From JAJPXI01 sp045602885 (lineage in GTDB: Bacteria > Bacillota > Clostridia > Oscillospirales > Oscillospiraceae): a stretch of DNA of 24,361 bases. The translations under genes were made by a program, and so were the position numbers. Below are positions 14,804 to 23,102 of the stretch, piece by piece; position 1 is the first letter of the stretch, and each line of letters starts with the position of its first letter. The notes under the pieces were generated by a model, which made no database searches, was not told the origin of the DNA, and worked only from the letters and a program-made list of their open reading frames with translations. The stretch is from assembly GCA_045602885.1 (NCBI GenBank), contig JAZSCJ010000048.1, forward strand, positions 1 through 24,361, in the 5' to 3' direction.

Positions 14804-16129
14804 TCACACCATTAATCTGCCGTCTACCAGCCAGACCATGCACTCCTCCAGCTCCAGCAGCAGCCAAACATAGCCCTCTCCTCCCATGGTATATGTGGAA
14901 GCATAGTAGCTACGGCCATCCTCCAGCGTGACGCAGATGATGTAATTGTCATCGCAGGTCCAGGTGACGTCGCTGTACTCGTTGGTGGTCTCAAAATAGC
15001 CGACGCCGCCCGCATTCAGCTCCAGCGATACATGGACATAGGTTCCGTCCTCTTCCTCATAGGGGATCATGACCGTCTCGCCGGATTCCGGGTTCACCAT
15101 GGCGTGGCCTGCCCAGAAGGTTTCGCTGAGAAATCTCTCGTCCACGGCGGCGCTCTCCATGGTGTCCGGGTCAAATACCGCCCAATCATCATAGCCATAT
15201 TCCGGGTATTCGTAGTTCTCGCTCCAGACGCAGTCCTCGGTGTAAATATCCTCAAGGAACATATAGTAGGACGTCTCGTTGTCCCCGAAGACGCACTCAT
15301 AAAAGGCCAGCTCCGAATAAGGCGTCGGCACATACTGGTCATAGGCGGCCGAGCCGGTCAGCCCACAGTTGTGAAGCTCAAAGCGGCCATTGCCGTCGAG
15401 GATATTCAGCGCGCCGTAAGCGCAGTCCCGGATGGTGCTGCTGTAGACGTACAGCTCTCCGGTGCCGTCATAGCACGCGATGCCGTAGACGCCGCAGCCG
15501 TAGATGTCCATGGCGCTGAGGTTGATATTCCGGCAGCCATAAAAGTCCAGCACGTCGCCGGAGCAGGCTCCGGTCTCCGTGTGTCCCATGGTCAATCCGG
15601 AGAGGGTGATGTCATGGCACTCCTCGAAGTTCAGCACCTGGGCGTACCGGGGCTCCACCACGATCTCCGTCAGGTTTTCGTTGTCGCCGTGGATGGACAG
15701 CCCATCCACCCGCCGGATCACCACCTCTACGCCGTCGTAGCACTTCCGCAGCTGCACATAGGGGTGCCGCTCGTTCCAGCTCTCGCCTTCTTTCTCCCAG
15801 ACATACTCAATATACTCACTCATGTTGTAATATCCGGGTTTCAACAGAATTCCCGTATGGGGGCCGATGGCCTCCAGCAGTTCCTCAACGCTGCCGACGG
15901 TGACTGCATCGCCCTCCGGGGTCGTGGGATCATGCTGTACCTCGTCGCCGCTGTCCTCCGGCGGAGTGGTTTCATCACTCCCGGTATCAGATATGGCCGG
16001 GGTCTCCGTCCCGGTGGTGGTTCCGTCTGTATTCTGACCGTCACCCCCGCCGCAGCCTGCCAACGCGACGAGAAGAAATACCGCCGACAGAAGTACGGCG
16101 CAAATCGGTAAATAACGCGATTTTTTCAC
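14804..16129 (-). CDS. Lipoprotein with right-handed beta-helix region
   Basis: 441-residue predicted lipoprotein. Basic MKKSR, hydrophobic stretch and lipobox ALAGC with lipid-carrying C26, then a Thr/Asp/Glu-rich linker (to about 80). Residues about 150-260 show beta-helix rungs (VLNFEECHDITLSGLTM, LDFYGCRNINLSAMDIYGCG, ITL/NINLS repeats) as in NosD/pectate-lyase-like proteins. The C-terminal part is Tyr/Glu-rich. It sits on the outer face of the membrane and may bind carbohydrate, but no catalytic site was recognised. The GTG start is chosen because AGGGGGAG lies 7 nt before it; an ATG six codons upstream would place the ribosome binding site within the coding region. Confidence 0.75.
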   Translation of the reverse strand: MKKSRYLPICAVLLSAVFLLVALAGCGGGDGQNTDGTTTGTETPAISDTGSDETTPPEDSGDEVQHDPTTPEGDAVTVGSVEELLEAIGPHTGILLKPGYYNMSEYIEYVWEKEGESWNERHPYVQLRKCYDGVEVVIRRVDGLSIHGDNENLTEIVVEPRYAQVLNFEECHDITLSGLTMGHTETGACSGDVLDFYGCRNINLSAMDIYGCGVYGIACYDGTGELYVYSSTIRDCAYGALNILDGNGRFELHNCGLTGSAAYDQYVPTPYSELAFYECVFGDNETSYYMFLEDIYTEDCVWSENYEYPEYGYDDWAVFDPDTMESAAVDERFLSETFWAGHAMVNPESGETVMIPYEEEDGTYVHVSLELNAGGVGYFETTNEYSDVTWTCDDNYIICVTLEDGRSYYASTYTMGGEGYVWLLLELEECMVWLVDGRLMV

Positions 16130-16154
16130 ACCATTTCTCCCCCTCATTTATTTG

Positions 16155-16184
16155 AATATATTCTTTTTACCGATAATCATTCAA
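16155..16184 (-). promoter_or_regulatory. Possible internal promoter before beta-helix lipoprotein
   Basis: Minus-strand TTGAAT (16179-16184), 18-nt spacer, TATATT (16155-16160). The -35 box overlaps the stop codon of the 109-residue gene. It could drive the lipoprotein-SPFH-YdjG-YdjH part separately from the rest of the island. Confidence 0.4.
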
Positions 16185-16506
16185 AAGGATCACTATTCCA
16201 CGTGCCGCCTTTGGCATCCGATGCAGCAACAATGGATGCCCACGGGCAAAGCTCGCGGTAGTTTTTGTCAAACACCACATAATAAGGCGGGCCACATCGG
16301 TCATTGACGGACATGTAAAGATGTCGCCCTGACCTGATTAGCTGCAGCGCTTCATAATCGCTATTCGCAGAGGGATCCAGCTGGTCAAAGATCTCTTTTG
16401 TGATCTCATACAGGTCATATGCCATACCGCCGCCCTCCTCGGCGGTGCATCTGCCGGTTGCTTCGTCATAGCAGGCTTTCCACGCCACAGTTTTCTTGCA
16501 TACCAT
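16177..16506 (-). CDS. Hypothetical protein, 109 aa
   Basis: Small acidic protein of no family I recognise. It has no signal peptide or membrane segment, so it is probably cytosolic. Five cysteines are scattered (near residues 3, 12, 19, 73 and 89) rather than in CxxC pairs, so it is not a zinc ribbon. The core YDLYEITKEIFDQLDPSANSDYEALQLIRSG looks helical, followed by GRHLYMSVNDRCGPPYYVVFDKNY, probably beta. Start at the ATG 7 nt after AGGAGG. It lies 20 nt after the RsiV-like lipoprotein gene and before a possible promoter. Presence of a clean ribosome binding site and tight spacing support a real gene. Confidence 0.65.
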   Translation of the reverse strand: MVCKKTVAWKACYDEATGRCTAEEGGGMAYDLYEITKEIFDQLDPSANSDYEALQLIRSGRHLYMSVNDRCGPPYYVVFDKNYRELCPWASIVAASDAKGGTWNSDPFE

Positions 16507-16526
16507 CGTCGATCCTCCTGACGCAG

Positions 16527-17894
16527 TCATTTCAGCTCCGGCAAGCCAGTCGGCCCGATGGCGTAAGGCATCATGTCCTGCGCCATAGCGTCAAAGTCTT
16601 CGAGATAAAAATTCTCCGGATCGGTTGGGACTCTATAGGTATCGACGGGAACATACCCGGGACCGGCGTTCATCTCTCCCACTCCCGCTGCCTTTCCGCC
16701 GCTTACGTCGTACACCCTGAGAGCGAACATTGGCACCGGCCCGCCCTCGTACTGCTCACAGAACAGGTACAGGTAGTGGCGTCCGTCTGCTGTTTTTACA
16801 TAGTAGGGGATAAAACCGTCGGCAAAGCAGTCCTCATAGTGGTAACTGCCTTCGGCGTCGGCGTAGATGCCGAACTTTGCATACATCCCCACATCGCTGT
16901 CAAAATAGCCGGTGACATTCAGCTCCTCCAGATCGCCGTCGCCGTCCAGATCGGTGAAGTACGAGCTGTCCAGGGGAAGCTCCACCATATAGGCGGCGGG
17001 AACAGCCATGTACTTTTCTTCAAACAGCTCAGGATATTCCGCGAAAGAGACGGTGGCGGTCTTTCCCCCGTTGCCCGGCTCTTCCAAATCGCCGTCGGCA
17101 AAGTAGAAGGTCACGCCGTTATAGTCCAACGTCCAGCTGAAGCCGTCGTAAGGCGTATTGGCGAAGTATGCTTGCACAGCGTCCCGGTAATCGAGATCCC
17201 CTGCCCACTGATGGCGGTTCAGCTCGTTTGCCACTGCATTGGCCAGATCATTGCTGACGTCGACCACGTCGTTCAGCGCCAGTTCCTGACCGGTCTGGGC
17301 GTCGTAATTGGTACCGTGCATCCCGCGGAAATCCTCGATCCAGCCGTAGTCCGAATAAGAGTCTGATAAGAGGCTCAGCACCACACTGTCGGCCCGGCGC
17401 ACCTGGATGTCCAGGGTGGATACTGAAGTCTTCATGTTTTCTCCTGCCCAGGGCAGCTCCTCCCGGGCGATGGCACAGAGATTGTCGTACTCGTCCTCCA
17501 TGTTCCGCTTGACCATATTGGCCGTCTGCTCCAACACCTCCGCCAGATCGGGGTGCTTTTCGGCATCCTCCTGCCACAGCGTCACGTGGGAATATTCGCT
17601 CTGCACCAGCAGTCTGTCATCGTCCCAGTCGTAAAGGCTGTAGAGCTGCTTTTGCAGGGAAAGCGTCTGCGCGTCGCCATGGACGGTGGGGGGTGTCGGC
17701 GGGACGGTTTCACCGGTAGGATTTTCTGTGTCGGTCTGATCAGGTGCGTCAGGATTTCCGGACGGATCGGGGCCGTCCTGCTGTGTATTCTGCGGATCCG
17801 GGCTTTTACTGCCGGTCTGGCCGCCGCAGGCGCACAGGCACAGGAGCATACATGCGGTCAGCAAAAGCGCCGCCGCTCTTTTCCATTTTCTCAT
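16527..17894 (-). CDS. Lipoprotein with RsiV-like DUF3298 domain
   Basis: 455 residues. Signal MRKWKRAAALLLTACMLLCLCAC with lipid-carrying C23, then a Pro/Thr/Asp-rich linker (to about 65). The middle part matches the DUF4163/DUF3298 pattern of RsiV-type proteins: VRRADSVVLSLLSDSYSDYG, YDAQTGQELALNDVVD, FSWTLDYNGVTFYFADGDLEE and VSFAEYPELF. The last 130 residues (LDGDGDLEELNVTGYFDSD onward) form a distinct acidic domain with an EF-hand-like DxDxDLEE turn. RsiV is an anti-sigma factor that binds lysozyme through this domain; here the anti-sigma part is absent and the domain is lipid-anchored outside. Start at the ATG 8 nt past AAAGGA; a long upstream in-frame extension is rejected. Confidence 0.72.
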   Translation of the reverse strand: MRKWKRAAALLLTACMLLCLCACGGQTGSKSPDPQNTQQDGPDPSGNPDAPDQTDTENPTGETVPPTPPTVHGDAQTLSLQKQLYSLYDWDDDRLLVQSEYSHVTLWQEDAEKHPDLAEVLEQTANMVKRNMEDEYDNLCAIAREELPWAGENMKTSVSTLDIQVRRADSVVLSLLSDSYSDYGWIEDFRGMHGTNYDAQTGQELALNDVVDVSNDLANAVANELNRHQWAGDLDYRDAVQAYFANTPYDGFSWTLDYNGVTFYFADGDLEEPGNGGKTATVSFAEYPELFEEKYMAVPAAYMVELPLDSSYFTDLDGDGDLEELNVTGYFDSDVGMYAKFGIYADAEGSYHYEDCFADGFIPYYVKTADGRHYLYLFCEQYEGGPVPMFALRVYDVSGGKAAGVGEMNAGPGYVPVDTYRVPTDPENFYLEDFDAMAQDMMPYAIGPTGLPELK

Positions 17895-17923
17895 TGCCAT
17901 CATCCTTTCATACCGATGCAGGT

Positions 17924-18535
17924 TTACGCCCACGGATCCTCCGCCACCGGCACACGGATGTCGGAAAGGCACTGGATGTCGTTGAGGAACCACTGTCCTG
18001 TGGATGGCTTTTTCCGCAGCTTGATGGGCCGGGGGTTGTCGGCCCCGCCGCTGGTCACATAGAGGGTCGCCCAGTTCTCCTCGTCAAAGGAGTACGGATT
18101 TTCGCTGACGGTGATGGTGTAGGGTGTGGTGGGCTGGTAGCTGTTTTCCGGCGTTGCGCCCGCCAGGAAGGAGCGGGCCTTATACTCTTTGCCTTTCAGT
18201 CGCTCCTGGATAAACTGCTTTTCATAGGTGCTGACCTCTGCCGGACCTTTGAGGAAGTCCAGCATTTCAAGGGCGGCGGCCTGATCCTGTTCATAACGGC
18301 ACAGGGCCAGGATGGTCAGCGCTGTGGTCTTGAAGGCGGAATCCAGGGACGCCTCGGGAATCGCACGAAGTTCATTCAAACTGGTGGGCAGAGCGGAAAA
18401 GGTAAAGGTCTCGCTGCGGTTTTTACCCTTGCCCACCGACTGCACGGCGCTGTTCACCGCACTGTTTACCGCCTTGGATGCCTCGCGTTTGATGGAGGAC
18501 TCCGCCTGCCGCTTCAAAGAATCAAAAATACTCAT
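17924..18535 (-). CDS. DUF6935-like protein, 203 aa
   Basis: Soluble protein recalling the DUF6935 family of Clostridia. The N-terminus MSIFDSLKRQAESSIKREASKAV is an amphipathic, Ala/Lys-rich helix that could touch the membrane. Conserved-looking blocks follow: SLNELRAIPEASLDSAFKTTALTILALC, LDFLKGPAEVSTYEKQFIQERL, TITVSENPYSF, TLYVTSGGADNPRPIKLRKK and a DPWA end. The family function is unknown. Start at the second ATG of ATGATAATG, 8 nt after GGAGG. It lies 29 nt upstream of the RsiV-like lipoprotein gene. The name rests on memory of the family and needs a profile search. Confidence 0.6.
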   Translation of the reverse strand: MSIFDSLKRQAESSIKREASKAVNSAVNSAVQSVGKGKNRSETFTFSALPTSLNELRAIPEASLDSAFKTTALTILALCRYEQDQAAALEMLDFLKGPAEVSTYEKQFIQERLKGKEYKARSFLAGATPENSYQPTTPYTITVSENPYSFDEENWATLYVTSGGADNPRPIKLRKKPSTGQWFLNDIQCLSDIRVPVAEDPWA

Positions 18536-18596
18536 TATCATTTCCTCCCAAATAAAGTCTCTGCCGTTTTATGGTCATTCCGTTACAAGTTTGATC

Positions 18597-18818
18597 TTAC
18601 AGTTTGGTGCGAATGAAGAGACAGACTGCTCCCATCGCCACAAGAACAATTCCAATTACAAGAGAAATGATCATTCTCCAATGTAATCCGATGTACATAT
18701 CTGCGTCTCCGTCAAGCAAATGATAGTATCCGAATCGCTGTAGTACGGAGAATAATAAGGCTATAACACCAGCAATGATGATCACAATACCTATGATCAA
18801 CAAGAGCTTTTTCATCAT
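18597..18818 (-). CDS. Small two-helix membrane protein, 73 aa
   Basis: Two hydrophobic helices (about 4-25 and 49-69) separated by a short hydrophilic loop, QRFGYYHLLDGDADMYIGLHWR, with a basic end RTKL. No family recognised. It begins 8 nt after the end of the 152-residue gene with only a weak ribosome binding site (GAAAGAAC), so translation may depend on coupling. A small membrane partner for the lipoproteins or zinc-ribbon proteins around it is possible but unproven. Confidence 0.6.
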   Translation of the reverse strand: MMKKLLLIIGIVIIIAGVIALLFSVLQRFGYYHLLDGDADMYIGLHWRMIISLVIGIVLVAMGAVCLFIRTKL

Positions 18819-18826
18819 GCGTTCTT

Positions 18827-19285
18827 TCAGGCTTTTACAAACCGGGTGGTAGCAAAGGTGAAGTAGCCATCCTCATCTATGGCCTTTACCCAGGAATCGG
18901 CTTTCTCCCCAAAGACCTCACCCTCAATTCCCGTGTCGTACCACAGCTCACCGCTGCGCTCCTCCCAGGCCATGGGGCGGTCGGTCATCATGCCGTCCAG
19001 CAGGGTAATCACACCGGCAGACACAGCTTGATCGACTTCTTTCTGCGAAACGCCCTCGGGCAGCGGAGACAGCAGATAGAGCTTGCCATCCTCACAGATC
19101 TTGACCTGCATACCGACCATCTTCTTCCGTTCCTTCATTTCATCCGCAACGGCTTCCTCATCCGTCTCGTCCACATAGGGCATAGGCGATTTGAGGTAGT
19201 CCTCGGCGCTGAGATAGACAAACCCGCTCTCATCGTCGTTCATCGCTGCGATGGAATGAAATACCCACGTTCCAACATGTTCCAT
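18827..19285 (-). CDS. Hypothetical protein with GTW beta start, 152 aa
   Basis: Soluble acidic protein with no signal peptide. It begins MEHVGTWVFHSIAAMNDDESGFVYLSAEDYL, recalling the opening strand of lipocalin-like domains, and ends with short beta strands (GELWYDTGIEGEVFG, WVKAIDEDGYFTFATTRF). Similar GTW openings occur twice in the exported lipoprotein encoded just upstream, so the two may share a fold. Function unknown. Start at the ATG preceded by GAGGAGGACATTGTT; an extension of 21 codons upstream is rejected. A hairpin-rich gap of 147 nt separates it from the lipoprotein gene. Confidence 0.68.
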   Translation of the reverse strand: MEHVGTWVFHSIAAMNDDESGFVYLSAEDYLKSPMPYVDETDEEAVADEMKERKKMVGMQVKICEDGKLYLLSPLPEGVSQKEVDQAVSAGVITLLDGMMTDRPMAWEERSGELWYDTGIEGEVFGEKADSWVKAIDEDGYFTFATTRFVKA

Positions 19286-19340
19286 AACAATGTCCTCCTC
19301 ATGTTTTATTTGATTGCTTTGCAACACCGGGATAAAAGTT

Positions 19341-19400
19341 CTTCTCAAAGCGCTCTGCCTGTGCGGAGTGCTTTGAGAAGAAGGGAGCCGAGGCTCCCTT
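19341..19400. repeat. Double hairpin between operon segments
   Basis: An 18-bp stem (19341-19358 with 19363-19380, two G-U pairs, loop of 4) abuts a second palindrome (19381-19400; AGGGAGC/GCTCCCT). On the minus strand the second hairpin comes first, 30 nt after the lipoprotein stop, and is followed by TCTTCT, so it may act as a weak terminator. A perfect 12-bp palindrome CCTCGCGCGAGG lies nearby (19416-19427). Confidence 0.6.
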
Positions 19401-19432
19401 CGACCGGGTTATGGGCCTCGCGCGAGGATGTG

Positions 19433-20791
19433 TCACCGGCGGATCAGGGGCATATCCACAACGGACAAGTTGGAGGCGTACATGGTATCGCCCTCGATCC
19501 TGATCGTGAAGCCGTCCTCCGTGCCATCCTCATAGATGATCTCCACATAGTCGCCATTGTAAAAACTATAGGTATATGCAAACTCGTAGACACTACCCTC
19601 CGTGTAGCTGTACAGACCGGTGCCGTCGGCATTAAAGGTGAAGACCTCCAGATAATCGCTGCCCTGAACGTCCCATGTGCCCAGGATTTCTGTGACATAA
19701 GGATTGCCGGGATCTTCCACGGGGGCCTCGGTTTCGTTGATCTCGGGCTCGGCCGCTTCTTCCGTTTGCTTATCCAGCAGCAGTTCATCGCCCCACTTAT
19801 CGATCATAGTCAGCAAATTGCCGTCTACGGAGATGGTGAACTCTTCCTGATCGCCGTCATCATAGGTCAGAGTGAGAATGTCACCCTTGACAGCATAAGT
19901 AAAGGGATATTCAGGACCGCTGATCACAACACCGGTGCCGTCCGCATTGAAAATGAAGGTGTCGTCCCAGTCGCTGTCCCGCTGTAGCCAGGTACCCAGC
20001 AGTTCGGAGGCATCCACATTGACCACGGGAGCTTCGGTCTCTTCTTCGCCCTCCAGAGCCCAGGTCCTGCCGCTGTCCACGCCGAAGAGCTGCCCGGCGA
20101 TCCAGGCGTACTGATCCACGGTCAGCTCGACCCCGGGACTGTAGATCTCAAAGCCTACCAGCATGGGTGCAACCAGATTTTCTTCCACTCCGCCGCCTTC
20201 CTTTGTCCGCCAGTAGAGCTCCTCACACTCAACGCCCACGAATACGTCATGATACTCAAAATCGCTGGCAGAAGTGTAACTGGCCTCAATGAGCATCATG
20301 TCCTTGCCGTCCCACTGGAAGCCCAAATCAGTGACATCATAAGAGCTTGTCGGATATTCCTCCGCGTTTTTCTCGTCCAGCTCGCCGTAAAAATAGAGCT
20401 GAGGCAGCACTTCATAGACGACTGGTTCATCGTTGGAGAGTTCCCGGCTCCAGTGGCTCTCGCCGGTGGCGGAATACCCTCTTACGTCATCGTAAACGGT
20501 GAAGGATGACACGCTGCCTTCTTCTTTGTAATCCTCCAGATCGCTTTCATCGATGTAAGCACCTTCAGGACAGTAGAAGGTGGCCTCATGTACACCGTAG
20601 TAATTTGCGCCGTACCACATTACGATGGTGTCCGCGCCCTCGCCCTCGTTGTTGTCTGCGTCGGAAGGCGCCGTGTCGGAATTGGGTGCGGAGGCGCCGG
20701 TGTCAGAGCCTGCGGGCGTGCTGCCGCCGCCGCAGGCGGCCAGAGACAGCAGCATGATCGCTGTCAGCATAAATGCAATGATCTTTTTCAT
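19433..20791 (-). CDS. Lipoprotein with two C-terminal GTW beta modules
   Basis: 452 residues. Signal MKKIIAFMLTAIMLLSLAAC with lipid-carrying C20, then a Ser/Asp/Gly-rich linker to about 52. Residues 53-245 form a domain I do not recognise. After an acidic linker come two related modules: LLGTWLQRDSDWDDTFIFNADGTG (264-335) and ILGTWDVQGSDYLEVFTFNADGTG (369-442). Both share GTW, F-FNADGTG and a DG-E-FTI ending; these resemble lipocalin-like or DUF5640-type beta domains. The Asp/Glu-rich linkers suggest a surface protein. Signal sequence and codons resemble those of the next lipoprotein upstream, suggesting duplication. The start has no competing alternative. Confidence 0.78.
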   Translation of the reverse strand: MKKIIAFMLTAIMLLSLAACGGGSTPAGSDTGASAPNSDTAPSDADNNEGEGADTIVMWYGANYYGVHEATFYCPEGAYIDESDLEDYKEEGSVSSFTVYDDVRGYSATGESHWSRELSNDEPVVYEVLPQLYFYGELDEKNAEEYPTSSYDVTDLGFQWDGKDMMLIEASYTSASDFEYHDVFVGVECEELYWRTKEGGGVEENLVAPMLVGFEIYSPGVELTVDQYAWIAGQLFGVDSGRTWALEGEEETEAPVVNVDASELLGTWLQRDSDWDDTFIFNADGTGVVISGPEYPFTYAVKGDILTLTYDDGDQEEFTISVDGNLLTMIDKWGDELLLDKQTEEAAEPEINETEAPVEDPGNPYVTEILGTWDVQGSDYLEVFTFNADGTGLYSYTEGSVYEFAYTYSFYNGDYVEIIYEDGTEDGFTIRIEGDTMYASNLSVVDMPLIRR

Positions 20792-20817
20792 ATTCTTATC
20801 GCTCCAAAATCTTCGAA

Positions 20818-21501
20818 TTATTCTTCAATCAGCGTCAGATCGATCTGCGAAGCGCCGGCGTCATCCGCGTCATCGGTAAAGTAGATGGAGAAGCTGCCCT
20901 CATAACCGGCGTCAGACACAGCTACCTGCCATTCAAAATAGTCGCCATTATCATACATCGGTTCGCCGAGCATTGCCCGGACATCGCTCCTTGCCATGCC
21001 GAAGGTAACGCCGAGAAGGGAAACGCCCTGATCCACAGGCTCGCCGGAATAGGTGATCATGGTGATCTCCTCCGCCTGAGCATCGGCGATGTTGATGGTA
21101 TCATCTCCCCCATTGTAGTACGCCGGACTAATCAAATAATCCTCATTTTCATCCAAGAAGAGGTTTACCGAGAAGAAGTCTCCCGGAGCCAGCTCGATCT
21201 CGTTTCGGAATTCATCCTCCGGGACGCCCGCAGCCTCCAGCTCTCCAAGGCGGTATGGCATGGGTACCGCCGTTTCGTTCACCACGATGACGGCGTTTCC
21301 AATGCCAATCGTCAATGTACCATCCTCAGCGGGCTTGATTTCCGCCGGCGCCCCCTGCGGCGCAGCACCATTTCCCGGCGCCTCACCTTCCGGTACGGTT
21401 GTCCCGTTTGTGCCGGAAGTCGCCTGATCGTTCCCGCCGCCGCAGGCAGCCAGAGCCAGCAGCATGACCGCCGCCAGCAAAAACACAGTAATCTTTTTCA
21501 T
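20818..21501 (-). CDS. Lipoprotein with SmpA/BamE-like tail, 227 aa
   Basis: Predicted lipoprotein: MKKITVFLLAAVMLLALAAC, lipid-carrying C20, then a low-complexity Gly/Ala/Pro linker to about 60. The rest is acidic and beta-rich. GVTFGMARSDVRAMLGEP followed by YFEWQV resembles the small repeat found in SmpA/OmlA-like and related Bacillota lipoproteins; similarity is local. Start at the ATG after AGAGGAGAAATTCAT; an ATG six codons upstream contains that ribosome binding site. The gap to the next lipoprotein is 26 nt. Function unknown; outer-face location follows from the lipobox. Confidence 0.72.
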   Translation of the reverse strand: MKKITVFLLAAVMLLALAACGGGNDQATSGTNGTTVPEGEAPGNGAAPQGAPAEIKPAEDGTLTIGIGNAVIVVNETAVPMPYRLGELEAAGVPEDEFRNEIELAPGDFFSVNLFLDENEDYLISPAYYNGGDDTINIADAQAEEITMITYSGEPVDQGVSLLGVTFGMARSDVRAMLGEPMYDNGDYFEWQVAVSDAGYEGSFSIYFTDDADDAGASQIDLTLIEE

Positions 21502-21520
21502 ATGAATTTCTCCTCTCATA

Positions 21521-22348
21521 TCACTTTTTGAACAATTTTCCGAAAAGGCCCTGCTTTACCTTGCCTTCTTCGATGTCATTGGCCGTTTCGATGCCCTGCT
21601 TGATTGCATCTTTCACATCGCCGCCCTTGATGGCAGCCTTAAGGGCGGCGGCAGCGGTGTCACCCAGATTGCGCACCTGCATTTCGTTCTTTCTCTCCAG
21701 GTCAAACTCGGCCTTGCCCAGCCAGGCCCTGCGGTCGCTGTTGATCTGGTCGGCCAGGTCATGGAAAGGTGCCGCGTCGTCTGTGTCAGATTCAATTTTG
21801 ATCTCCCGGATGCAGGCATCGTCATAAGGAATGGTGAGCATGCAGTGGATGACCTTGCCATCGTCACCCTTTGATACCTCAACCTCCACATAGTTGGCGC
21901 CGGCATCCATCACCTTGCTGCGCCGCATACCGTCAAGCATCTCATTCTCCGACTGGAACTCGTAGGGCATCATGCGATCAAACCAGAACACAGGGATATG
22001 CTCGTAGCGGCTCATCTCACTCATGTTGAGCTGGAAAGCGCCGATGGTGGTGTTGCAGCGATAGTGGATCCGCTTGCTGCCCAGATCCCAGGTGTTGAAG
22101 CTGCGCTCGGCCCGGGCGAAGCGGCCTTCGGCGGCATCAAAGCTGGCCTCGAAATCGGCCTCTTCCTGAGCCAGCGTATCCATCATGCGCTGGGCAGCTT
22201 CCTTGGAGGTGTAGCTCATTCTCGCAAAATAGTTGGTCTTATGCTTACACTCGTGGCAGATAAACTCCTTTGTTGCCAGTTTGGAGCGCTTCAGCGCCCC
22301 CACTTCGGTGCCGCAAAACGTGCAGGCTTCTTTACTAAACAGTCCCAT
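21521..22348 (-). CDS. DUF4428-type zinc-ribbon protein, 275 aa
   Basis: N-terminal zinc ribbon C9/C12 with C31/C34 (CTFCGTEVGALKRSKL, CHEC) resembling DUF4428, preceded by MGLFSK, a start common among such proteins. A helical stretch (about 50-85) and a beta-rich domain (about 88-200) follow. The C-terminal 70 residues are helical and Ala/Lys-rich, ending in KQGLFGKLFKK, which could bind membranes or the partner proteins. There is no signal peptide; it acts in the cytosol. Start at the ATG after AAGGAG, not the TTG two codons upstream. The gap to the lipoprotein gene downstream is 19 nt. Confidence 0.72.
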   Translation of the reverse strand: MGLFSKEACTFCGTEVGALKRSKLATKEFICHECKHKTNYFARMSYTSKEAAQRMMDTLAQEEADFEASFDAAEGRFARAERSFNTWDLGSKRIHYRCNTTIGAFQLNMSEMSRYEHIPVFWFDRMMPYEFQSENEMLDGMRRSKVMDAGANYVEVEVSKGDDGKVIHCMLTIPYDDACIREIKIESDTDDAAPFHDLADQINSDRRAWLGKAEFDLERKNEMQVRNLGDTAAAALKAAIKGGDVKDAIKQGIETANDIEEGKVKQGLFGKLFKK

Positions 22349-22375
22349 ATTCAAGTTCTCCTTCCTGTTTTAAAA

Positions 22376-22657
22376 TTACTCATTACTGATTTCTTTGTTT
22401 GTGTTGATCAATTGTCCGCAATGTGGGCAGTACTTTGTGTCGGCTGTCAATATGGTGTTGCAGTGTGGACAGCAGGGATGGCGGCGCTTATAGCCATCAA
22501 AGAGCGTAGCAAAGGGTAACCGCGCACCGCATTTGGTACAAATTATGGATCGTGCGTTTGCAATCTGACCACAGTTTGGACATACTTTGGTCTTCTTCAT
22601 CACATTGGGGCCAAAGCCATACTGCTCAAGCTGAAGGTTTTTTGTTTTTTCTGTCAC
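22376..22657 (-). CDS. Small double zinc-ribbon protein, 93 aa
   Basis: Cytosolic protein made almost entirely of two zinc ribbons: C26/C29 with C40/C43 and C63/C66 with C77/C80, preceded by a short tail MTEKTKNLQLEQYGFGP. No catalytic domain. Such proteins usually mediate protein or nucleic acid contacts. GTG start, 2 nt after the stop of the upstream zinc-ribbon gene, with GGAGGAGCGG in front, so the two are translationally coupled. An ATG 13 codons upstream would overlap the neighbouring gene and has no ribosome binding site. Confidence 0.72.
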   Translation of the reverse strand: MTEKTKNLQLEQYGFGPNVMKKTKVCPNCGQIANARSIICTKCGARLPFATLFDGYKRRHPCCPHCNTILTADTKYCPHCGQLINTNKEISNE

Positions 22658-22658
22658 A

Positions 22659-23024
22659 TCATTCCGCTCCTCCTCTGTATGTAAGTAATGCTCCACACTT
22701 GCTGCAGGTATCGTTGTTTGTTGTTTCTACCTTTGCGCCGCAAGACTTGCAATATAACGGCACCCCCTCGTATGGAGCACAGTCGACACACTCCAGAACG
22801 TCCACGTTGTACATTGCGTCAATCACCCAGTTCCCACATTTGCTGCAATGGTTAAAATGATGTTTTCCTTCCGTCTCCCAGGCAAGTTCCAACGCCTGCT
22901 CCGGCGTATCTGCAAGGATCGGTCGGGTGGTACAGATGTGGGCTCCGGACAGTGCACAAAAGAATTGATAGCGCCTTCCGTTACTGTCTGGGAGCACTCT
23001 GAAGTTTGCGGTTTTTTTGTTCAC
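22659..23024 (-). CDS. Zinc-ribbon protein, 121 aa, first gene of island
   Basis: N-terminal alpha/beta part of about 55 residues (ANFRVLPDSNGRRYQFFCAL, ILADTPEQALELAWETEG), then CxxC pairs C60/C63, C79/C82, C92/C95 and C107/C110, enough for two zinc ribbons. No signal peptide. The GTG at 23024 is chosen because AAAGGAG sits 8 nt upstream; the longer reading to 23108 would start with TTG inside the structured leader. It heads the 14-gene run, after a leader of about 220 nt. Function unknown; it may be the sensor or adaptor of the island. Confidence 0.7.
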   Translation of the reverse strand: MNKKTANFRVLPDSNGRRYQFFCALSGAHICTTRPILADTPEQALELAWETEGKHHFNHCSKCGNWVIDAMYNVDVLECVDCAPYEGVPLYCKSCGAKVETTNNDTCSKCGALLTYRGGAE

Positions 23025-23102
23025 GACGGCCACTCCTTTCTCCAGCCGCAAGCGTTCCGCAATCTCGAGTCTTGATTGGAACAAGAGTTTGTGATAGAAT
23101 GA

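Noticed and set aside
17895..17993. N-terminal extension of the RsiV-like lipoprotein
   Set aside because: It lies before a clean signal peptide and a good ribosome binding site, and overlaps the end of the DUF6935-like gene.
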